Assembly: GCF_000374845.1 (NCBI RefSeq)
Contig: NZ_KB895412.1
Coordinates: forward strand, 629,056-693,055
DNA from: Paenibacillus terrigena DSM 21567
GTDB taxonomy: Bacteria > Bacillota > Bacilli > Paenibacillales > Paenibacillaceae
Direction of reading: 5' to 3'
DNA length: 64,000 bases
Below, piece after piece: positions 1 to 9,203 of the stretch. Positions within the stretch are counted from its first letter, which is position 1; each line of letters begins with the position of its first letter. The position numbers and the translations under genes were made by a program. A model generated the notes under the pieces. It saw only the letters and a list, made by a program, of their open reading frames with translations. It was not told the origin of the DNA and did not search any database.

Positions 1-708
1 CTGATCTGTGCGCCGACGAATATAACTTCGGTTGAACAGAAGGCGATTCGTCAGGCGGCAGAGCGGTGCGGTGCGAAGGAAGTTTTTATGGAAGAAGAAC
101 CGAAGGCAGCAGCAATCGGGGCTGGAATGGATATATTCCAGCCTAGCGGGAACATGGTTGTTGATATCGGCGGCGGGACAACGGACGTAGCTGTGCTCTC
201 CATGGGCGACGTCGTTACCGCCTCTTCTATTAAAGTCGCAGGGGACAAGTTCGATGCTGCGATCATGAAATATATTAAGAATAAATATAAATTGTTAATT
301 GGAGAACGGACTTCCGAAGATATCAAGATCAATATCGGAACAGTCTATCCGCATGGACGCCAATCCGAGATGGACATTCGTGGGCGTGATATGGTATCTG
401 GACTTCCGTTTACGGTGACGATTAATTCGAATGAAATACGGGAAGCGCTCTGGGAATCGGTAACGAGCATTGTCGTAGCAGCGAAGTCGGTATTGGAACG
501 GACACCGCCGGAATTGTCTGCCGATATCATCGATCGCGGGGTTATCCTAACAGGCGGCGGCGCATTATTGGACGGATTGGACGAGCTGCTCGCCGAAGAG
601 TTGAAAGTGCCGGTGCTTGTTGCTGAGGACCCGATGCATTGCGTAGTTAAAGGTACGGGAATTATGCTCGATAATTTGGACAAGGTCGTAAAGAAAAACT
701 TCAGATAA
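1..708 (+). CDS. mbl: MreB-like cell-shape protein Mbl, 5' truncated by window start
   Basis: Actin-like ATPase that polymerises under the membrane and guides lateral wall synthesis. The open frame is entered mid-gene at base 1 and 235 codons remain of a family of about 330. Actin-fold motifs are visible: the phosphate-2 loop VVDIGGGTTDVAVLS near codons 47-61 and the adenosine loop ILTGGGALLDGL near codons 182-193. MreB, Mbl and MreBH are hard to separate from this portion. The choice of Mbl rests on flhO and flhP following, an order known from Bacillus subtilis (spoIIID-mbl-flhO-flhP). Its stop codon overlaps a putative sigma-D promoter for flhO. Confidence 0.9.
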   Translation: MICAPTNITSVEQKAIRQAAERCGAKEVFMEEEPKAAAIGAGMDIFQPSGNMVVDIGGGTTDVAVLSMGDVVTASSIKVAGDKFDAAIMKYIKNKYKLLIGERTSEDIKINIGTVYPHGRQSEMDIRGRDMVSGLPFTVTINSNEIREALWESVTSIVVAAKSVLERTPPELSADIIDRGVILTGGGALLDGLDELLAEELKVPVLVAEDPMHCVVKGTGIMLDNLDKVVKKNFR

Positions 709-716
709 ACCGATAT
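689..716 (+). promoter_or_regulatory. putative sigma-D (flagellar) promoter of flhO-flhP
   Basis: TAAA at 689-692, a 16-base spacer, and ACCGATAT at 709-716 (7 of 8 to the Bacillus sigma-D -10 GCCGATAT). It lies over the end of mbl and 63 bases before flhO. The flhO operon of Bacillus subtilis is known to be sigma-D dependent. Confidence 0.7.
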
Positions 717-778
717 ATGCTTTATACGTAGATTTGAGTGTGTATAGCATCAATCGATTTAGATGAGGGGGATCCACG

Positions 779-1690
779 ATGCTTCGAGGTTTATATACGG
801 CTGCCGCAGGGATGATTAGTCAGCAGCGTAGACATGATACAGTAACTAATAATATCGCCAATATTAATACACCGGGGTACAAACAAGTCAATGCTGTGGA
901 ACGGTCTTTTCCAGAGATGCTCGTCTCGTTAATGGGGGGCGATCATAACCCGCGCGGCTCCTTAGGGAAGCTGAACACAGGTGTGTTCGCGGAGGAGAGT
1001 CTGCCGCAGTATACGCAAGGCGATGTAACGGAGACAGGAAATGGTTCGGATTTTGCTCTGCTTGCGGATCTTGAAGCAATTGATCCGAGTACCAATGAGC
1101 CGATTGTCTTTGATGCGAATGGCCGGAAAGTCCTAGATAACGGCGAAGTGAAGTACAAGCCTCAGGCGTTCTTTGCAGTGCAGAATGCAAATGGCGAGAC
1201 GCGCTATACCCGAGACGGAAGATTCAAGGTTGATAAGGATGACAATCTGCTTAGCAGTACAGGGTCACTAGTCCTCGGTGCAAACGGTCAGCCGATTAAG
1301 TTAAAAGATCAATTGGGGAATTCAGTCCCAATCTCGAACCTCCGTGTAAATGCGAAGGGCGAGTGGCTGGATAATGCAACAGGACAGCCTGTGGTGGGGA
1401 TGAATGCGATTGGGATTACCCGGATAGAGAACCCGAATTTGCTGATTCGCGAAGGCGATGGCAATTATAAATTCACGACCGAAGAAGATGCTGCGAATAA
1501 TGCAGGACCACTTGGGCTGAGAGATGCTGTGGAAGTGCGCCAAGGATCGGTGGAACGATCGAACGTTGATTCCGCGCAATCCATGGTTGACATGATGGCT
1601 GCAGCACGTGCTTATGAAGCGAACCAGAAGATCATTCAGTATTACGATCGCAGCTTAGATAAAGCCGTAAATGAAGTGGGACGTGTCTAG
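779..1690 (+). CDS. flhO: flagellar hook/basal-body (distal rod) protein FlhO
   Basis: FlgF/FlgG-family rod protein of the flagellar basal body, 303 residues. The N-terminus MLRGLYTAAAGMISQQ with VTNNIANINTPGYKQ is the conserved flagellar rod/hook motif. The C-terminal QGSVERSNVD...MMAAARAYEANQKIIQ is the matching C-terminal helix, and both ends form the coiled coil of axial proteins. The ATG follows GAGGGGGATC. It is paired with the related flhP, and a sigma-D-like promoter lies at 689-716. FlhO and FlhP differ mainly in order and length; the name follows synteny with mbl. Confidence 0.93.
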   Translation: MLRGLYTAAAGMISQQRRHDTVTNNIANINTPGYKQVNAVERSFPEMLVSLMGGDHNPRGSLGKLNTGVFAEESLPQYTQGDVTETGNGSDFALLADLEAIDPSTNEPIVFDANGRKVLDNGEVKYKPQAFFAVQNANGETRYTRDGRFKVDKDDNLLSSTGSLVLGANGQPIKLKDQLGNSVPISNLRVNAKGEWLDNATGQPVVGMNAIGITRIENPNLLIREGDGNYKFTTEEDAANNAGPLGLRDAVEVRQGSVERSNVDSAQSMVDMMAAARAYEANQKIIQYYDRSLDKAVNEVGRV

Positions 1691-1750
1691 AAGTAGATCA
1701 TTCTTTGGTATCGCGGAGACTTCCGCTTCACGTGAAAGGGGTACATATCA

Positions 1751-2599
1751 ATGAATAACTCAATGATTTCCGCTATGGTATCGATGACAGGCATTCAGCA
1801 GAAGCTCGATATCATTTCCGATAATATGGCGAATTCGAATACGACGGGATACAAGGCGAAGAAAGCTTCGTTCGAAGACGTACTGACGAATATCCAGCAG
1901 CATGACTCGAAGATGAAGCAACCGGGACGTTCGACACCACTTGGGTTTACGCAGTCTTGGGGAACACGGATGACCGCACTATCGGAAGATGCGACACAAG
2001 GATCACTAAAGGTAACGGACGTTCCGACAGACCTTGCGGTGGAGGGCAAAGCGATGTTCGAGATTGAGTTGGACGCGCAAGGTAATAAGGCTTGGACCCG
2101 TGACGGATCCTTCAAACTTAGCATGGTTGATGGTGATCTGGAGAATGCTTACTTGACGACTGATCATGGATATATGGTTATGGATACCAACGATGATCCG
2201 ATTCGTATTCCGAATGGCTATGTGATGCAAGTGGACCCCAAAGGACATATTACGGCTCTGAAGCCGGGTTCTTCGGATATTCAAGATATCGGGTTTTTGA
2301 AAGTAGTTGAACCAACGCAGCCGAATCTGCTCCAACAGACCGAACAGAATTTATATGTGCTCCCCGTTGGGGCGCAGAATACGATTATGCAGACTGTAGA
2401 CCTAGCCAATATGGATCCTTCTGATCCATTTACGCGGAAAGACATTGCGATTCGGCAAGGTGCTCTAGAGCAATCGAATGTCAATCTTGCGAATGAAATG
2501 GTTGATCTCATGCAAGTACAACGCGCGTATCAATTGACAGCAAGAGCCTTAACATCCAGTGATACGATGATGGGACTCGCGAATAATCTGCGCGGCTAG
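1751..2599 (+). CDS. flhP: flagellar hook/basal-body (distal rod) protein FlhP
   Basis: Second FlgF/FlgG-type rod protein, 282 residues. MISAMVSMTGIQQKLDIISDNMANSNTTGYK motif region at residues 4-34, and C-terminal QGALEQSNVNLANEMVDLM plus QRAYQLTARA. The ATG is preceded by GAAAGGGG. It lies 60 bases after flhO, so the two are probably cotranscribed and assemble the distal rod together. The sequence shows no signal peptide, consistent with export by the flagellar type III apparatus. Confidence 0.93.
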   Translation: MNNSMISAMVSMTGIQQKLDIISDNMANSNTTGYKAKKASFEDVLTNIQQHDSKMKQPGRSTPLGFTQSWGTRMTALSEDATQGSLKVTDVPTDLAVEGKAMFEIELDAQGNKAWTRDGSFKLSMVDGDLENAYLTTDHGYMVMDTNDDPIRIPNGYVMQVDPKGHITALKPGSSDIQDIGFLKVVEPTQPNLLQQTEQNLYVLPVGAQNTIMQTVDLANMDPSDPFTRKDIAIRQGALEQSNVNLANEMVDLMQVQRAYQLTARALTSSDTMMGLANNLRG

Positions 2600-2623
2600 C
2601 GCAGTTGAAGTGGGGATAGTCCA

Positions 2624-2872
2624 ATGAATGAAGCTAGTAATGAAATGAGACAGGATGCTCGTGTGAATAAACCAAAACAGACGACGGTGAAGAAACGTAA
2701 GCGTAAGCCCGCATGGCGAGCTTGGCGTATTCTGATCTTTATTGCGGTATGGGTTATTGTGATTTATGCCGGGTTATCCGTCGGTTATGTGATCGTTGGC
2801 AAACGACCGCTTGGAGATGTATTTCAATGGGCAACATGGCAACATGTATTCGATCTCATCTTTGCCAAATAG
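2624..2872 (+). CDS. small EpuA-like membrane protein (annotated in relatives as DNA-directed RNA polymerase subunit beta family)
   Basis: An 82-residue protein with a basic N-terminus (KKRKRKPAWRAWR, residues 24-36), one transmembrane segment (about 37-58, ILIFIAVWVIVIYAGL) and a conserved tail VGKRPLGDVFQWATW. This is the pattern of the EpuA family, often mislabelled as an RNA polymerase beta subunit. The function is not established. It begins 24 bases after flhP and ends before a terminator, so it is likely the last gene of the flhO-flhP unit. Confidence 0.75.
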   Translation: MNEASNEMRQDARVNKPKQTTVKKRKRKPAWRAWRILIFIAVWVIVIYAGLSVGYVIVGKRPLGDVFQWATWQHVFDLIFAK

Positions 2873-2897
2873 AGCATAGGCCATTTTGGCCAGTATG

Positions 2898-2930
2898 AAA
2901 CTCCTCCTACCGGGGAGTTTTATTTTTATT
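2898..2930 (+). terminator. rho-independent terminator after the flhO operon
   Basis: AAACTCC (2898-2904) pairs with GGAGTTT (2914-2920), followed by a T-rich run. Confidence 0.75.
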
Positions 2931-2982
2931 ACCAGAGTTGTATAATGATTGGGAGAACTGAGACAATGGAGGGGACCCTAGT

Positions 2983-3528
2983 TTGAATGTGCCCAATTTA
3001 ATGACGTTGGCCCGCTTTATGCTAATCCCCATTTATATCTTGGTCTTCGCTTATGGGGCTAGATATATCGCATTTCTCATCATTCTGGTAGCGGGACTAA
3101 CGGATATTGTAGATGGCTATATTGCGCGTAGAACGAATCAAATTACCAAAGTAGGTGTCATGTTAGATCCCCTCGCAGATAAGTCCATGATGCTCGCCGT
3201 GATGGTTTCCTTGCTATGGTCAGGAGATCTCTCTTGGAGTGCAGCGGCGGCGATGGCCGTTCGTGATTTGGGTATGATTGTTGGGTCTGCCTTTTTTCAT
3301 TTTAGGGGACTTCAGACCGTTCCAGCGAATTGGATGGGGAAGCTGACTACGGTATTGCTATACGTCGCAATCATGTGGATTTTCTTCCAGTTCCCATATG
3401 CTGAAATGCTGCTATGGGGCGTGATCATCTTTTCATTTGTAACTTCCATCATGTATATCATACAATTTAGAGGGTTAAATCAAGTGGAAGCCCCGATCTC
3501 ATCCGTCAATAAGGGTGAACGTCTTTAA
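2983..3528 (+). CDS. CDP-alcohol phosphatidyltransferase (PgsA/cardiolipin-synthase-like)
   Basis: Membrane enzyme of the CDP-alcohol phosphatidyltransferase family, 181 residues. The motif D-G-x2-A-R-x(n)-G-x3-D-x3-D is visible as DGYIARR...GVMLDPLADK at about residues 44-67, with four or five hydrophobic helices. The likely reaction is transfer of a phosphatidyl group from CDP-diacylglycerol to glycerol-3-phosphate or a related alcohol. Phosphatidylglycerophosphate synthase is plausible, but the substrate cannot be told from sequence, so no symbol is given. TTG start at 2983 after GGAGGGG (2968-2974). A TATAAT at 2941-2946 may be its -10 box. Confidence 0.85.
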   Translation: MNVPNLMTLARFMLIPIYILVFAYGARYIAFLIILVAGLTDIVDGYIARRTNQITKVGVMLDPLADKSMMLAVMVSLLWSGDLSWSAAAAMAVRDLGMIVGSAFFHFRGLQTVPANWMGKLTTVLLYVAIMWIFFQFPYAEMLLWGVIIFSFVTSIMYIIQFRGLNQVEAPISSVNKGERL

Positions 3529-3566
3529 GTGCTTCTACATTCATGAGCATCTTTACAGGTCAAAAA

Positions 3567-3606
3567 GAGCTTATTCAGAGGCTAGTTATGCACTCGAAAT
3601 AAGCTC
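3567..3606 (+). terminator. hairpin, probable terminator of the phosphatidyltransferase gene
   Basis: Perfect 9-base inverted repeat GAGCTTATT (3567-3575) / AATAAGCTC (3598-3606), followed by a modest T-containing stretch (CTTATCTT). A weak terminator or structured spacer. Confidence 0.5.
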
Positions 3607-3719
3607 CTTATCTTAACCTTCACATTCTGCAGCACATGAAGGACGATGGTAGCTTTTGCATCGCATGGGGTTTTTATTCATACGCTGATCGGGCGTGAAT
3701 TTCGAAAGGGGCAAAAATC

Positions 3720-4142
3720 GTGTTAAATACGCAACAAATTCAAGAAATTATTCCTCACCGTTACCCATTCCTACTCGTAGATCGCATTATCGAAGTGGAA
3801 GAAGGCAAACGTGCAGTAGGGATTAAGAATGTAACGATGAACGAGCCGCATTTTGCAGGCCATTTTCCTGGACATCCTGTCATGCCGGGCGTGCTTATTG
3901 TTGAAGCTCTTGCTCAAGTGGGTGCAGCAGCAATCCTAATGAAAGAAGAGAATAAAGGTAAAATTGGATTCTTGGCTGGGCTGGATGGATTCCGTTTCCG
4001 CGATCAAGTCACGCCTGGCGATACACTGCGTCTTGAAGTGGAGATCATCCGCTTGAAGGGGCCAATCGGTAAAGGAAAAGCTGTCGCGACCGTTGGCGAT
4101 AAAGTGGTATGTGAGGGAGAAATCATGTTTGCCCTTGCTTAA
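3720..4142 (+). CDS. fabZ: 3-hydroxyacyl-[acyl-carrier-protein] dehydratase FabZ
   Basis: Dehydrates 3-hydroxyacyl-ACP in type II fatty-acid synthesis; cytosolic hot-dog fold, 140 residues, the normal length. [11 protein letters not shown] (residues 13-23) and [15 protein letters not shown] (about 43-57), which carries the catalytic His, are clear, as is the catalytic Glu in EALAQ. GTG start at 3720 after GAAAGGGG. In Bacillus subtilis fabZ also lies near flhOP-mbl, so the synteny supports the call. Confidence 0.97.
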   Translation: MLNTQQIQEIIPHRYPFLLVDRIIEVEEGKRAVGIKNVTMNEPHFAGHFPGHPVMPGVLIVEALAQVGAAAILMKEENKGKIGFLAGLDGFRFRDQVTPGDTLRLEVEIIRLKGPIGKGKAVATVGDKVVCEGEIMFALA

Positions 4143-4205
4143 TGGCAAAGGTGAGTATGTACTCAATAGAGATAAAACCTAAAATACGGAAGGAGCTTAT
4201 TTCTA

Positions 4206-5924
4206 ATGACAACTGAAACACTTACTGCGCAAGAAATATATGAAAGCTGGCTTCAAGATACACTCATTGATGAAGTGACCAAGCAAGAATTACATGCAAT
4301 TGCTGATCAACCAGGTGAAATTGAAGAACGATTCTATAAAGAATTAGAGTTTGGTACGGGCGGCTTGCGCGGCATTATGGGTGCGGGAACGAACCGGATG
4401 AATAAATATACCATTGGACGTGCGACCCAAGGCTTTGCGTCATTCATTCTGGGGCAACAGGCAGGGGCATCCGAGCAACCTTCCGTTGTTATTGCTTACG
4501 ATTCGCGTAATCATTCGCCAGAGTTCGCGCTCGAGGCGGCGCTCGTGTTAGCAGGGAATGGGATTGTAGCTAAAGTGTTCAAATCGCTGCGCCCAACACC
4601 ACAGCTATCGTATGCGGTTCGCGCACTGCGTGCAACGGGTGGGATTGTCATTACAGCAAGCCATAACCCGCCAGAATATAATGGCTACAAAGTCTATAAC
4701 CGAGAAGGCGGCCAGCTTGTCCCTCATGAAGCGGAGCAAGTTATCGCTGAAATTGGGTCTGTACCTTCTTTTGCAGCCATTCGCAGCATTTCAAGAGAAG
4801 AAGCAGAAGCGAAAGGCTTGCTCGTATGGTTAGGGGATGCGGAAGATCAAGATTACATCCAGACGGTTGCCGCTGAGAGCCGTAATCGTGCATTGATTGC
4901 TGGAGAAGGCGGACTCGGGGAGAATTTCCGTATCGTCTATACGCCATTGCATGGATCAGGGAATATGCCTGTACGCCGTGTGCTCGAGGAGATTGGATTC
5001 CAGCATATTCATGTTGTAGCCGAGCAGGAGCAGCCGGATGGTAACTTCTCAACTGTGAAATCGCCGAACCCGGAAGAGCGTGAAGCCTTTACGCTTGCAA
5101 TGAAGCTTGCGGAAGAAGTGGATGCTGACATTATTGTAGGTACGGATCCCGATGCTGACCGGATGGGTGCTGTTGTGAAGAATGCAGATGGCGAGTATGT
5201 TGTCCTTTCAGGCAATCAATCGGGTGCGATCATGGTCAATTATTTGCTTAGCCAACTCCAAGCGGCGGGGCAATTGCCGGCGAATGGTGCTGTAGTGAAG
5301 ACGATCGTAACGAGTGAGATGGGTGCGGCGATTGCACGTCACTATGGTGCGACCGTGATGAATACGTTGACAGGCTTCAAATATATTGGCGAGAAAATGT
5401 CCGAGTTCGAGCAATCAGGAAATTATACATATTTATTTGGTTACGAAGAGAGCTACGGCTATCTTGCAGGAAACTATGCGCGAGATAAAGATGCGGTCAT
5501 TGCCGCAATGTTGATCTGTGAAGCGGCTGCTTATTATAAGAGCCAAGGGAAGACGTTGTACGACGTGCTGCATGAATTGTACGAATCCTTTGGATATTTT
5601 ATGGAGAAGCTAGAGTCACGTACGCTGAAGGGAATTGACGGTGTTGCGCAGATTCAAGCGATCATGACAACATGGCGCGAGCAAGCACCGAAATCGATTG
5701 CAGGTGTGAACATCAACGAATGCATCGATTATTCTGCTGGCGTTGACGGCTTACCGCCTGAGAATGTACTCAAGTTCATTCTAGAGGATGGGTCGTGGTT
5801 CTGCCTTCGCCCATCGGGCACAGAGCCTAAGATCAAGATCTATTTTGCGGTTCAGGACGAGTCCTATAGCGAGTCTGAAGCGGCGCTAAACCGTCTTGTC
5901 GAGGCTGTTGTAGAGCGCTTGTAG
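4206..5924 (+). CDS. pgcA: alpha-phosphoglucomutase (phosphoglucomutase/phosphomannomutase family)
   Basis: Interconverts glucose-6-phosphate and glucose-1-phosphate, feeding UDP-glucose and hence wall polymers and glycans. 572 residues, like the Bacillus PgcA group. Active-site phosphoserine loop TASHNPPEYNGYK near residues 148-160, metal loop GTDPDADRMG near 315-324, sugar loop GYEESYGYL near 414-422, and phosphate loop RPSGTEPK near 539-546. ATG start after GGAGCT. It stands alone between fabZ and the surface-polymer genes, and a terminator follows at 5958. Confidence 0.93.
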   Translation: MTTETLTAQEIYESWLQDTLIDEVTKQELHAIADQPGEIEERFYKELEFGTGGLRGIMGAGTNRMNKYTIGRATQGFASFILGQQAGASEQPSVVIAYDSRNHSPEFALEAALVLAGNGIVAKVFKSLRPTPQLSYAVRALRATGGIVITASHNPPEYNGYKVYNREGGQLVPHEAEQVIAEIGSVPSFAAIRSISREEAEAKGLLVWLGDAEDQDYIQTVAAESRNRALIAGEGGLGENFRIVYTPLHGSGNMPVRRVLEEIGFQHIHVVAEQEQPDGNFSTVKSPNPEEREAFTLAMKLAEEVDADIIVGTDPDADRMGAVVKNADGEYVVLSGNQSGAIMVNYLLSQLQAAGQLPANGAVVKTIVTSEMGAAIARHYGATVMNTLTGFKYIGEKMSEFEQSGNYTYLFGYEESYGYLAGNYARDKDAVIAAMLICEAAAYYKSQGKTLYDVLHELYESFGYFMEKLESRTLKGIDGVAQIQAIMTTWREQAPKSIAGVNINECIDYSAGVDGLPPENVLKFILEDGSWFCLRPSGTEPKIKIYFAVQDESYSESEAALNRLVEAVVERL

Positions 5925-5957
5925 CCCTAAGTACCATTTAAACGCATCAAACTTACG

Positions 5958-5993
5958 ACCTCTCCGGAAAATCTTCGATTTTTCTGGAGAGGT
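5958..5993 (+). terminator. terminator hairpin after pgcA
   Basis: ACCTCTCC (5958-5965) pairs with GGAGAGGT (5986-5993), and A-rich and T-rich inner arms extend the stem. No long T run follows; it ends just before the next gene's ribosome site. Confidence 0.6.
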
Positions 5994-6030
5994 ATTGAAA
6001 TTTTATGTACATCATTTAGGAGGTTTTTCT

Positions 6031-8046
6031 GTGCTTCAACGTTTGCATCCTTGGAATACACGTGTTCGCTCATGGTTATGGTGGATTGTTATTGTGGCCA
6101 TCATCGCTGCGATGCCTGTTGTCTATGACCGTATCCAGACGGAGAATACTTCGAAAAAAGTTGAGATTGTTTTTGATTATCGCGATTTATTAGATGTCGC
6201 TGCGGTTCAGCCGAACCCGGACGCTTTTGTTCAAGAATGGCTTGGTAAATTGAAAGATGCTGGCGTTCAATCCATGTCAATGTACGAGAGTACACTATCT
6301 GAATTCAAGTCCAGCCGCAAGATTCAGCTCTTTAATGCGAATGAGTTGGCTTTATTAACAGGACAGCCTGTCAATTTGCAGCAGAACTATACGAACTTGT
6401 TGTTTACAAGTGCAGAGAATGAGAAAGCTTTGGCGCCGATCATTCGGGATACGTTTACCCGTCTAGGTTACGAAGTAAGATCATGGTCCTTCAAGGATCA
6501 GAATGGGCTTGTGATTGAAGCTTCACCAGATCAGGCTCTGATCAAACCGATGCCACAAGATCCTATGACGATGAAAATGCTCCACGATCGTGGATTTCAT
6601 ATCGTACCGCGTCTGACGGATGCTCTTCCGTACGATTCGCAGAAGACAGAACAATTGCTATCGACCTATTCCGATTTGGGCGTTAGCCGGATTATTTTCG
6701 ATGGGGAGTCGGTTACAGGATTTACGGATGAAGCGGACAAAGGCACGCTCACGGATTTTGCGAACCGATTGAAGGAACATAATATTGGGATTGCTACAAT
6801 TGAGAATTTGAAGAAGCCGCAGAAGGGCATCCAAAAGCTCTCCTATCTGATCGATTACAATGTAGTTAGACTTTACTCATTGAGTGAACAGGATTCTTCC
6901 TTATCGCCGGCGACCATCTCTGATCGCTTCTCACTTGCGACGAAGGACCGTAATATCCGTATGTTGTATCTGAATACAGCTCCAGCGAAGGATTTGACGA
7001 AGGCGGAATTGACGAATTCCCTCGATAATCTGGTGCGCAGCTTACAAGCACCGGGGCATGCGATCCGTGATATTGAGAAACATGGGTTTACGATGGGACA
7101 AGCTGAGCCTTTCCAAGTAGCAGACTCAAGCTTGCAGCATTATTTGAAGCTTATCGTGGTGCTTGGAGCGGTTGCGTTTATTGCGTTACTAATCTCGTAT
7201 TTCATACCACTTTTGATGACGCCGGCGTTCATTCTTGGGCTGATCGGTGCAGCGGGATTGTACAAATTGAAGCCGGCTATGCTCGAACAAGCATTAGCGC
7301 TTGGCGTCTCGATCAGTGCACCGACGATTGCGATTATTCTCGTTATTCGTAAGACGCAAAGCCTTCGGGAGGGCAACAGCAACTTATCAAGTGGGACACG
7401 TCTTGTTCATACCCTTATTCAGTATGTGAAGACAGCGATTATCTCTTTGATGGCTGTTCCATTTATGATTGCGCTGCTCAACAATATCAGCTACAGCTTG
7501 GTATTGAACCAATTCCGCGGCGTAAGTCTGCTGCACTTGGCTCCGATCGGGCTCGTGGCATTGTATGTATTCTTGTATTGCGGGGATTCCGTGGTCAAAG
7601 AAATACGCAGATGGCTTCGTATGCCGATTACGGTTATTATGGTCGTTGCATTCGTATTCGCAGCTGCAGCAGGGTACTACTATTTAACGAGAACAGGAAA
7701 TAGCGGTAATGTATCTTCATTAGAACTGACTTTCCGCTCGCTGCTTGAGAATTTGATGGGCGTTCGTCCACGGAATAAAGAATTTTTGCTTGCGCATCCG
7801 TTATTTATGGCGGGACTCTTCATTTCACTTCGTTATGCGTGGGGACGTTTCTTCTTTATTATTGCAGTGATGGGGCAATTATCGATGGTCGATACCTTCG
7901 CGCATATTCACTCGCCAGTCATTATTTCGTTCATTCGTGGATTATTAGGTCTTGGTCTTGGCTTAATTATCGGGTTGGTCGCAATTCTGGTCTGGCAAAT
8001 CGTTGAAAGGTGTTGGAAAAAATGGTCGCCACTCCTCGAAGAATAG
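6031..8046 (+). CDS. polytopic membrane protein of the DUF5693 type, csaB neighbour
   Basis: A 671-residue membrane protein. One N-terminal transmembrane helix (about residues 12-30) is followed by a large outward-facing domain (about 30-370) and some eight or nine hydrophobic helices from about 371 to the end. The start is GTG 6031 because AGGAGG lies at 6018-6023; an upstream in-frame TTG (5995) has no ribosome site. No catalytic motif is recognised. The family is usually found directly upstream of csaB in Paenibacillus-type genomes. The 25-base overlap with csaB suggests a shared operon, and its topology and neighbours suggest a role in export or assembly of the wall polymer. That role is inference only. 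Confidence 0.7.
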   Translation: MLQRLHPWNTRVRSWLWWIVIVAIIAAMPVVYDRIQTENTSKKVEIVFDYRDLLDVAAVQPNPDAFVQEWLGKLKDAGVQSMSMYESTLSEFKSSRKIQLFNANELALLTGQPVNLQQNYTNLLFTSAENEKALAPIIRDTFTRLGYEVRSWSFKDQNGLVIEASPDQALIKPMPQDPMTMKMLHDRGFHIVPRLTDALPYDSQKTEQLLSTYSDLGVSRIIFDGESVTGFTDEADKGTLTDFANRLKEHNIGIATIENLKKPQKGIQKLSYLIDYNVVRLYSLSEQDSSLSPATISDRFSLATKDRNIRMLYLNTAPAKDLTKAELTNSLDNLVRSLQAPGHAIRDIEKHGFTMGQAEPFQVADSSLQHYLKLIVVLGAVAFIALLISYFIPLLMTPAFILGLIGAAGLYKLKPAMLEQALALGVSISAPTIAIILVIRKTQSLREGNSNLSSGTRLVHTLIQYVKTAIISLMAVPFMIALLNNISYSLVLNQFRGVSLLHLAPIGLVALYVFLYCGDSVVKEIRRWLRMPITVIMVVAFVFAAAAGYYYLTRTGNSGNVSSLELTFRSLLENLMGVRPRNKEFLLAHPLFMAGLFISLRYAWGRFFFIIAVMGQLSMVDTFAHIHSPVIISFIRGLLGLGLGLIIGLVAILVWQIVERCWKKWSPLLEE

Positions 8047-9149
8047 TCATCTCAGGATATTACGGGTTCAACAATAGCGGGGATGAAGCGGTGCTCAGAT
8101 CCATTTTGACGGCGCTGGAACAAGAATCGAAGGCTCAAGGGGTTCCGATTGTTCCAATTGTGTTATCGATTAATCCGCGGTTAACGAAACGTCTATACCA
8201 GGTTCAAGCGGTACATCGGATGGACTTCCGTAAAGTGTTCCGTGCGATTTGGACGAGCCATGGTCTTATCAGCGGCGGGGGAAGCTTGCTGCAGGATGCG
8301 ACAGGCTCGAAGACGATTCCGTATTATTTGGGTGTCATTAAGCTCGCGCAGTGGCTTCGGAAGCCGACGTTTATTTATTCGCAAGGCGTAGGACCGGTGA
8401 ATCGGAAGGCTTTCTTCCCGTTTATTCGTAACGCCTTCCAGCGCAGCAAATTCGTCTCGGTTCGTGATATCGAATCGGGCGAACTTTTGCAGTCGATGGG
8501 ACTTGCTGAAGAGCGTATTCACGTGGTTCCTGACCCAGTAATGGGTTTGCCGATTTCCATAGATCCTGAAATCCATGCGGAAGAGTTGGATGCGAGTGAG
8601 CTGACGCTGCCTATGGTGGGCGTCTCCGTACGGTTCTGGAAAGAGGATCGTGGCGACATGCATCGAATTGCGGATGCGCTTCGATTGTTATGTGAGGAAC
8701 GTCCTGTCCATTTGCGATTCCTGCCGTTCCATCTGCCAAGTGATGAAGAAGCTTCAAGGTATATCATCGAACGGATGGGGGATCTTACGGAATTAGGGTG
8801 TCAAGTTTCCATCTGTCCGCCGCATGAGCAACCGCAAGCGATGTTAGCGGAAGTAAGTCGGTGTCAGCTGCTCGTTGGCATGCGATTGCACTCTTTGATC
8901 TATGCGGCTTCGCAGCAAGTCCCGATGGTCGGAATTTCGTATGATCCGAAGATCGATCATTTCTTGCATCGGTTGCAGATGGAGCCAGTAGGTACGACAG
9001 ATGTCTTGAATCCTGACCTGATGTCGGCCGAAGCTTCCTATCTATTAAATAACCGAGCGCAATGGCAAGCTGAGAAACGTGAATCTATCGAAAATTTAAA
9101 ACAACAAGCGAGCGAACCTGCAGAACTAATCGTTGAATATTTCCGTTAA
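8022..9149 (+). CDS. csaB: polysaccharide pyruvyl transferase CsaB
   Basis: Transfers pyruvate from phosphoenolpyruvate to a sugar (typically ManNAc) of the secondary cell-wall polymer, forming the ketal that SLH domains bind. 375 residues. N-terminal ISGYYGFNNSGDEAVL (residues 7-22), SGGGSLLQDATG (about 82-93), and a C-terminal GMRLHSLIYAASQQVPMVGISYDPK region are typical of the family. ATG 8022 is chosen, with GAAAGGTG (8005-8012) upstream; GTG 8010 lies inside that ribosome site. It overlaps the preceding gene and is followed by tagA and tagO. Three SLH-domain proteins encoded downstream are its logical clients. Confidence 0.95.
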   Translation: MVATPRRIVISGYYGFNNSGDEAVLRSILTALEQESKAQGVPIVPIVLSINPRLTKRLYQVQAVHRMDFRKVFRAIWTSHGLISGGGSLLQDATGSKTIPYYLGVIKLAQWLRKPTFIYSQGVGPVNRKAFFPFIRNAFQRSKFVSVRDIESGELLQSMGLAEERIHVVPDPVMGLPISIDPEIHAEELDASELTLPMVGVSVRFWKEDRGDMHRIADALRLLCEERPVHLRFLPFHLPSDEEASRYIIERMGDLTELGCQVSICPPHEQPQAMLAEVSRCQLLVGMRLHSLIYAASQQVPMVGISYDPKIDHFLHRLQMEPVGTTDVLNPDLMSAEASYLLNNRAQWQAEKRESIENLKQQASEPAELIVEYFR

Positions 9150-9203
9150 TAAGGTAGGGAGCCGCTGAGATCATATTATCATGACCCAAAGGATGAGTTA
9201 TTC

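Noticed and set aside
5995-6030. Upstream TTG start for the DUF5693-type gene
   Set aside because: It lies in the pgcA terminator and before the AGGAGG at 6018-6023, which clearly serves GTG 6031.
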